DNA from: Bradyrhizobium tropiciagri
GTDB lineage: Bacteria > Pseudomonadota > Alphaproteobacteria > Rhizobiales > Xanthobacteraceae
NCBI RefSeq assembly: GCF_001189845.1
Contig: NZ_LFLZ01000088.1
Location: 1 to 34,136 of the forward strand
DNA: 34,136 bases
Reading direction: 5' to 3'
Part shown: positions 33,062-34,136 of the stretch, piece by piece
How the letters are laid out: every line of letters starts with the position of its first letter
How positions within the stretch are numbered: the stretch's first letter is position 1
Notes under the pieces: generated by a model
What the model saw: the letters and a program-made list of their open reading frames with translations, nothing else
What the model was told of the DNA's origin: nothing
Databases searched by the model: none
Position numbers and translations under genes: made by a program

Positions 33062-33975
33062 TGCAGGATCTCGACCTTCGCGACCTCGACGCCTTCGTGG
33101 CGGTGGCGCGCACGCGCAACTTCCGGCGTGCCGCATTGGAGCAGCGCGTCTCGGTGTCCAGCCTCAGCCAGCGGCTGCGCGACATGGAGGAGCGGCTCGG
33201 CGTCCGCCTGATGAACCGCACCACCCGCAGCGTATCGCTGACCGAGGCCGGCGAGCTGCTGCTCGCCCGCGTCGCGCCGGCCATGGTCAATGTCGCCGAC
33301 GCGATCACCGAGGTGCGCGGCCTGCGCGCCGAGCCGTCCGGGCGGCTGCGCATCAACGCGCCGCCGCCCGCGGTCGATCTGGTGCTGGCGCCGATGATCG
33401 CGCCGTTCCTCGCCAGATATCCGCAGGTCGATCTCGACGTCGTCTCCGAGAGTGCGTTCGTCGATATCGTCGCGCAGGGCTATGACGCTGGCGTGCGCTA
33501 TGGAGAGCATCTGGCGCAGGACATGGTGGCGGTCCCGCTCGGCGCGCCGCAGCGCTACGCGGTGGTGGCGTCGAGCGACTATGTCGCCAAGCACGGCCGG
33601 CCGATGCATCCCAAGGATCTGCTGGCGCATGCCTGCATCCGCAGCCGCTTCAGCAACGGCGTGATGTTCGATTGGGAGTTCGAGAAGAACGGCCGCGTGG
33701 TGAAGATTTCACCGCCGGCCAAGCTGACCGCGACCCATCTCGGCCTCGCGCTGCGCGCGGTCCATGACGGCGTCGGCTATTGGGCGACCTTCGAGGGCTA
33801 CGTCCGCTACGGCGTCAAATCCGGCACGCTCGTCAGCGTGCTCGACGACTGGTGCCCGCCATTCGACGGCCCGTTCCTCTACTACCCGAGCCGCCGCCAG
33901 CCGCCACCGGCGCTCGCTGCCTTCGTGTCGTTCGTCGCCGACTGGCGCAAGCAGGCGCGGCGGAAGACCAGGTAG
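33061..33975 (+). CDS. LysR-family transcriptional regulator
   Basis: A 304-residue regulator of the CrgA/AaeR-like LysR branch. The N-terminal helix-turn-helix is LRDLDAFVAVARTRNFRRAA, then SVSSLSQRLRDMEERLGVRL, with NRTTRSVSLTEAGELLL after it. The effector domain shows GRLRINAPPPAVDLVLAPMI and YDAGVRYGEHLAQDMVAVPL. It ends WRKQARRKTR. The start MQDLDLRDLDAF (33061) is chosen by homology; it has no Shine-Dalgarno sequence, so the upstream ATG at 33037 (8 extra residues) or a leaderless transcript is possible. It is divergent from the aldo/keto reductase gene, its likely target. Confidence 0.92.
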   Translation: MQDLDLRDLDAFVAVARTRNFRRAALEQRVSVSSLSQRLRDMEERLGVRLMNRTTRSVSLTEAGELLLARVAPAMVNVADAITEVRGLRAEPSGRLRINAPPPAVDLVLAPMIAPFLARYPQVDLDVVSESAFVDIVAQGYDAGVRYGEHLAQDMVAVPLGAPQRYAVVASSDYVAKHGRPMHPKDLLAHACIRSRFSNGVMFDWEFEKNGRVVKISPPAKLTATHLGLALRAVHDGVGYWATFEGYVRYGVKSGTLVSVLDDWCPPFDGPFLYYPSRRQPPPALAAFVSFVADWRKQARRKTR

Positions 33976-34136
33976 ATGGTTCTTATCCTCCCCTGGAGGG
34001 GTCGAGACGAGCGAAGCTCGCTCTGGGATCGGCGCGAATGAAATGAGCGACGAGGACGGTCCCTCCACGCGAACGCTGCCCGTGTTGAGAGATCATCCCA
34101 CCCCAGCTCACATTCCGCTTCGCTTCATGTGAGCTG
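33976..34136. repeat. Repeat-rich non-coding end of the window
   Basis: After the LysR stop come CCTCCCCTGGAGGGG (about 33990-34004), a GAGCGAAGCTCGCTC hairpin, and finally a 10-bp inverted repeat CAGCTCACAT (34104-34113) / ATGTGAGCTG (34127-34136) at the very edge. This third repeat family is cut by the window boundary. No gene is seen. Confidence 0.6.

Overview
The window is GC-rich alphaproteobacterial chromosome and most resembles Bradyrhizobium or a close relative (Nitrobacteraceae). Three things point there. The gene order trpB-trpA-accD-folC / trxA-addA-addB / murU-PilZ-tsaE::amgK-divL is a conserved alphaproteobacterial neighbourhood. The proteins have rhizobial traits, such as an AccD without a zinc ribbon and a FitA-like extension on CoaBC. 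The intergenic gaps hold the short palindromic repeat families common in that group. No rRNA, tRNA, CRISPR array, insertion sequence transposase or phage gene is visible.

Layout. 1-5095: tryptophan synthase (trpB, trpA), acetyl-CoA carboxylase beta subunit (accD) and folylpolyglutamate synthase (folC), all on +. A small DUF559 endonuclease-like gene sits on - between trpB and trpA, bracketed by inverted repeat copies. 5209-5949: a metallophosphoesterase. 5950-13059 (-): trxA and the AddAB recombination helicase-nuclease. 13140-16085: an inserted-looking block of a LysR regulator, a divergent BASS-type transporter and a DUF2891 gene. 16326-21667 (-): cell-wall recycling and cell-cycle block: murU, a PilZ protein, a TsaE-AmgK fusion and the tyrosine pseudokinase divL. 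22174-26451 (-): dut, coaBC, ubiB and ubiE. 26592-29191 (+): mutM and a gamma-glutamyltransferase. 29429-33975: a secreted degenerate trypsin-like protein (-), a MoeB/ThiF-like E1 enzyme (+), an aldo/keto reductase (-) and a divergent LysR regulator (+).

Assembly quality. Four genes (trpB, the DUF2891 gene, divL, ubiE) are each broken by what looks like one missing base. In every case the reading continues perfectly in the next frame. Three of the four are core housekeeping or cell-cycle genes, so uncorrected sequencing indels are the simplest explanation. They are annotated here as full-length genes with a frameshift.

What stands out. (1) CoaBC carries an N-terminal FitA/VapB-type ribbon-helix-helix DNA-binding domain, and a palindrome TGATAGC-GAT-GCTATCA lies 31-47 bp upstream of its own start codon. 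This suggests an autoregulating coenzyme A biosynthetic enzyme. (2) A DUF559 nuclease gene is bracketed tightly by inverted copies of a palindromic repeat that also occurs as paired, gene-less elements elsewhere in the window. This resembles the RAYT/REP arrangement but with a different enzyme. (3) TsaE (tRNA t6A synthesis) and AmgK (cell-wall sugar kinase) are fused in an operon with divL, a PilZ protein and murU.
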